Positions 30,035 to 32,262 of a stretch of 32,262 nt of DNA are shown in pieces. Location: contig JAIWNE010000210.1 of the NCBI GenBank assembly GCA_025331445.1, positions 1 through 32,262 of the forward strand, written 5' to 3'. The notes beneath the pieces were generated by a model. That model worked only from the letters and a program-made list of their open reading frames with translations. It was not told the DNA's origin and ran no database searches. Made by a program: the position numbers and the translations under genes. The DNA is from Blakeslea trispora (lineage: Eukaryota > Mucoromycota > Mucoromycetes > Mucorales > Choanephoraceae). Within the stretch, counting starts at the first letter, position 1. Each line of letters opens with the position of its first letter.

Positions 30035-31051
30035 TTAATAGGGGATTTGACCACCTTTAGCGGCAATAAGATCAGCTATTCTATTAGGCATGCTTTCAAC
30101 AAGATTGTTGCATGTTTCAGGATCAATATTGTTCCAAATTTGAGTTACACGATCAAATAACTCAGCAATAGAGCCTGGAGCAGTGTCAAAGGCAGCTAAA
30201 CGTCTTTTGACTATACTCCAAAGGTTCTCAATGGGATTTAAGTCGGGCGAGAAGGACGGCCAGTCGAGAACTTGAATGTTGCAATCCTTGAGATGACGTT
30301 TGGTATGCTTGGAAGTATGCTTGGGGTCATTATCATGCTGAAATATGGCGTCATCCTCAGTATAACCATAGAATTCTAGCGATCTGACCAACTCATCGTC
30401 TATGATTTGAGTGTACAACTCAGAGTCCATCTTGCAATTGATCTTCGCAAGAAAGCCTGGACCTTTCCAACAAAAGCAGCCCCAAAGCATGATGGAACCA
30501 CCTCCATGCTTGTAGAGATGGTCAAGCTGAAACGCTTTCAACTCCTTATCATCGGCTTTCCAAACCCATTGAGCACCATCCGAGCCAATTCTGTTGATTT
30601 TGGTCTCATCGGAGAACATCACGGACCTCCAATCGTTGATAGTCCAACTTCTGTGAGCCTCGGCCCATTCCAAGCGGTCTTTCATACGCTTAGGTGTTAG
30701 AGGAAGGACCTTTGGCTTATGAATAGCTGTCATTTTGGCGCTTTTGAGAAACCTACGCACTGTATCCTCAGAAACAACAATTTGTTGATCAGCCAAGAAT
30801 CGCTGCGCATCTTTTGCGGTCTTGAAAACGCCAGTAGAAAGACCTTGAAGTACCTTGCGACCGAGATTCTTGCTGATCTTACCTGGTCGGCCACCCGCAT
30901 GTTGGGGAATCTCCAAGTTCATCTCACCACGAATGTTTGAAACGGTACCTTGACTGATACCAAGCTGACGCGCTACTTCGCGAACATTTTTACCTTTGGA
31001 AAGCATAGCTTTCGCGTCATTTCGTTTGTCATTGCTGATGTGTTTGGGCAT
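30035..31051 (-). CDS. Tc1-type transposase, 338 aa
   Basis: Cuts the element out at its inverted repeats and inserts it at TA in the nucleus. I take the ATG at 31051; the frame extends 5 codons further to a TTG, which is less likely. N-terminal paired-type helix-turn-helix domains: VREVARQLGISQGTVSNIR (about residues 23-41), a GRP hinge at 55-57, and a second HTH at about 77-104 (TAKDAQRFL...SEDTVRRFL). Catalytic triad D148 (MFSDETK), D240 (FQHDNDPKH) and E275 (SPDLNPIENLW) with 34 residues between the last two. Length, order and spacing fit Tc1 (DD34E). There are no stops or shifts, so it may be active. It occupies nearly the whole space between the repeats. Confidence 0.96.
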   Translation of the reverse strand: MPKHISNDKRNDAKAMLSKGKNVREVARQLGISQGTVSNIRGEMNLEIPQHAGGRPGKISKNLGRKVLQGLSTGVFKTAKDAQRFLADQQIVVSEDTVRRFLKSAKMTAIHKPKVLPLTPKRMKDRLEWAEAHRSWTINDWRSVMFSDETKINRIGSDGAQWVWKADDKELKAFQLDHLYKHGGGSIMLWGCFCWKGPGFLAKINCKMDSELYTQIIDDELVRSLEFYGYTEDDAIFQHDNDPKHTSKHTKRHLKDCNIQVLDWPSFSPDLNPIENLWSIVKRRLAAFDTAPGSIAELFDRVTQIWNNIDPETCNNLVESMPNRIADLIAAKGGQIPY

Positions 31052-31230
31052 GTTGGTAGATGTCAAGTAGATGTAACTAGATGGAGCAATGTCGATTAAA
31101 TTGGTCTGACAAAACCAACCAAAATTTACACAAACCTTTAAAAAAGTGAAGAAAAGAAGAAAAAAAACAATTACGCGTCAAAATAATTTCAAATACTAGC
31201 CCCCTTCCCTTGGTTATAATTTTTCTCGGA

Positions 31231-31441
31231 CACACGCAAAACTGTTCAAAAAGACTTTTTTTTTTAAAATAGTGGTATTCATTTCAAGGTCAACCAATCA
31301 TTGTGCAACCTGGTCATCATATAGTAAATTACTGAGGCTTTCTAACAAGGTATGACAAAAGGGGTTTAAAATGTGTTTGAATACCCGATCATAAGGTTCA
31401 AAGTAAAAAAAAATCTTTTTGAACAGTTTTGCGGGTCACTG
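31231..31441. repeat. Right terminal inverted repeat of the Tc1 element
   Basis: About 211 bp, reverse complement of 29808-30021 with only scattered differences, chiefly in homopolymer length and at the inner edge. Confidence 0.88.
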
Positions 31442-31443
31442 TA

Positions 31444-32096
31444 TCGCCTTCTGTCTTGGCACTTGGACCAACATGGGTAAACATTGTGTTTACTGTAAAG
31501 AGACAGATCATTATCGTAAAGAATGTACCAAAGCACCATCCGAGAAGCGCCGTTGCTACCAGTGTAACAACACTGGTCATATCGCTCGCAATTGCTTCAG
31601 AACTAAGACTGATGACACTACGTCTAATAAGCGTCGAAGAGATGATCGTCCTGAGGTTAAAGCCCGTGTTCAACCAGTAGTATCAGCTCCTGCTGTCAGC
31701 CCTCCCTCCATGCCTGAGTCACCTGAATTACCCAATCCTGTTACTGACCATGATGCAGTAGCCGAGCCAGTATCTATGCCTAATGAGACCGAAATCGCTG
31801 ACATTCAGGAGATTGATTCAGTGGTAAGTGACGAAGTTGTAGAAACGCCTCTTGATGCACAGGATCGTCGATCTACTCGCATCTCAAATAGACAACCAAA
31901 ACAATTCGAGGAATACATCTTATCCTCCCAAATTGATAAGGCTTGTAAGTGTGGGAGTTTGAGCCACCGTAAGACCAATCATAGCCAATGTCCATTAAAC
32001 AAGAAAAATGTCCAACGCAGGGATGCAATGGAAATTTCAGACGACGATATACAGAATGAGGATGCCTTGGTTGATCCTCCATCTGACCGTCAGTAA
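31444..32096 (+). CDS. LINE-type ORF1, C-terminal part with CCHC zinc knuckles
   Basis: Continues the 29015 frame after the Tc1 element and ends at TAA 32094-32096. Two retroviral-type knuckles C-x2-C-x4-H-x4-C occur in tandem: CVYCKETDHYRKEC and CYQCNNTGHIARNC. These bind single-stranded nucleic acid. An acidic, Pro/Ser-rich linker follows. Near the end a third Cys/His motif, CKCGSLSHRKTNHSQCPLN, recalls the knuckles at the N-terminus of the Helitron protein. An internal ATG at 31473 could start a shorter product, but the unbroken phase with 29015-29807 argues for one original protein of about 480 aa. Confidence 0.75.
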
Positions 32097-32184
32097 CATC
32101 CTTTTGTCATCCCCTCTTAGAAAGCGTTAAAACACCAAAAAAAACAGAAACAGTCTTATAACCCAAAAAAATTACATTTATTCT

Positions 32185-32262
32185 ATGATATTACCTTTAC
32201 AACCAACATTACCTTCAACTCCTCCTTCTCTTGCCAACAACATCCACTCCACTATACCTGAA
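32185..32262 (+). CDS. Probable start of LINE ORF2, cut by the window end
   Basis: ATG at 32185, 88 bp after the ORF1 stop, is open for 26 codons to the window edge and starts MILPLQPTLPSTPPS. Position suggests the endonuclease/reverse transcriptase ORF of the LINE, but no domain is visible in so short a piece. Confidence 0.4.
   Translation, partial: MILPLQPTLPSTPPSLANNIHSTIPE

Larger units (their letters stand above)
29808..31441 (-). mobile_element. Tc1-like DNA transposon, apparently complete
   Basis: 1634 bp, TA duplicated at 29806-29807 and 31442-31443. Both ends read CAGTGACCCGCAAAACTGTT and continue as inverted repeats of about 211-214 bp with few differences. It encodes one intact DD34E transposase on the minus strand and sits inside LINE ORF1. 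Confidence 0.95.

Noticed and set aside
1..32262. tRNA, rRNA or CRISPR array
   Set aside because: No tRNA B-box/cloverleaf, no rRNA stretch, and no regularly spaced repeats were seen; the only tandem repeats are the T-rich units at 7497-7614, short motif clusters and homopolymers.

Overview
This window looks like a repeat-rich stretch of a filamentous fungal nuclear genome, most likely an early-diverging fungus of the Mucorales type. The reasons are its AT-rich composition, short spliceosomal introns (61 and about 94 nt), a tyrosine-recombinase (Ndc10-like) plus GCR1_C gene remnant, and MULE, Helitron, Ty3, Tc1 and zinc-knuckle LINE families together. The species assignment is inference. I see no ordinary host housekeeping gene, no tRNA or rRNA, and no CRISPR. 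Nearly every supported feature is a transposable element or its wreckage.

Layout. 672-1877: a frame-shifted 3' part of a Crypton-like tyrosine recombinase with a GCR1_C-like tail. 3102-3934: an 833-bp TA-flanked pogo-like non-autonomous element. 4057-4697 and 7745-7891: a broken Ty3-type gag, split by a MULE (4698-7736) with 8-bp target duplications. The left inverted repeat of that MULE is itself split by a 509-bp solo LTR (4740-5248). 8223-8611: a palindromic TA-flanked MITE sitting in a dispersed repeat whose unfilled copy lies at 27743-27811.

About 8880-20345: an autonomous Helitron with an intact 1536-aa Rep-Pif1 protein. A nearly pristine Ty3 retrotransposon (14238-20166, 411-bp LTRs with one visible difference, 5-bp target duplication) lies inside its 3' region. 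That Ty3 element has Gag, protease, RT, RNase H and integrase in one frame, interrupted by two stop codons. About 20399-21340 is an internally deleted, decayed copy of the Helitron arranged head-to-tail behind it.

21340-27742 is mostly non-coding, AT-rich DNA with a 39-A tract at 23468-23506 behind a purine-rich, perhaps decayed, sequence. 28055-28520 (minus) is a gag fragment with two stops. 29015-32096 is a LINE-type ORF1 (RRM-like region plus CCHC knuckles) interrupted by an intact Tc1 element (29808-31441). The LINE ORF2 probably begins at 32185 and runs off the window.

How the parts relate: order of events can be read directly from the nesting. Gag remnant, then MULE, then solo LTR; Helitron, then Ty3; LINE, then Tc1. 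The Tc1 element (intact DD34E transposase, long matching TIRs) and the Helitron protein are the best candidates for still-functional machinery. I did not find a clearly new biological system. The strongest leads are the tandem zinc-knuckle module at the Helitron N-terminus (one copy behind a stop codon, a similar motif in the LINE ORF1), the fold-back structure of the Tc1 ends, and the young but doubly stopped Ty3 element.
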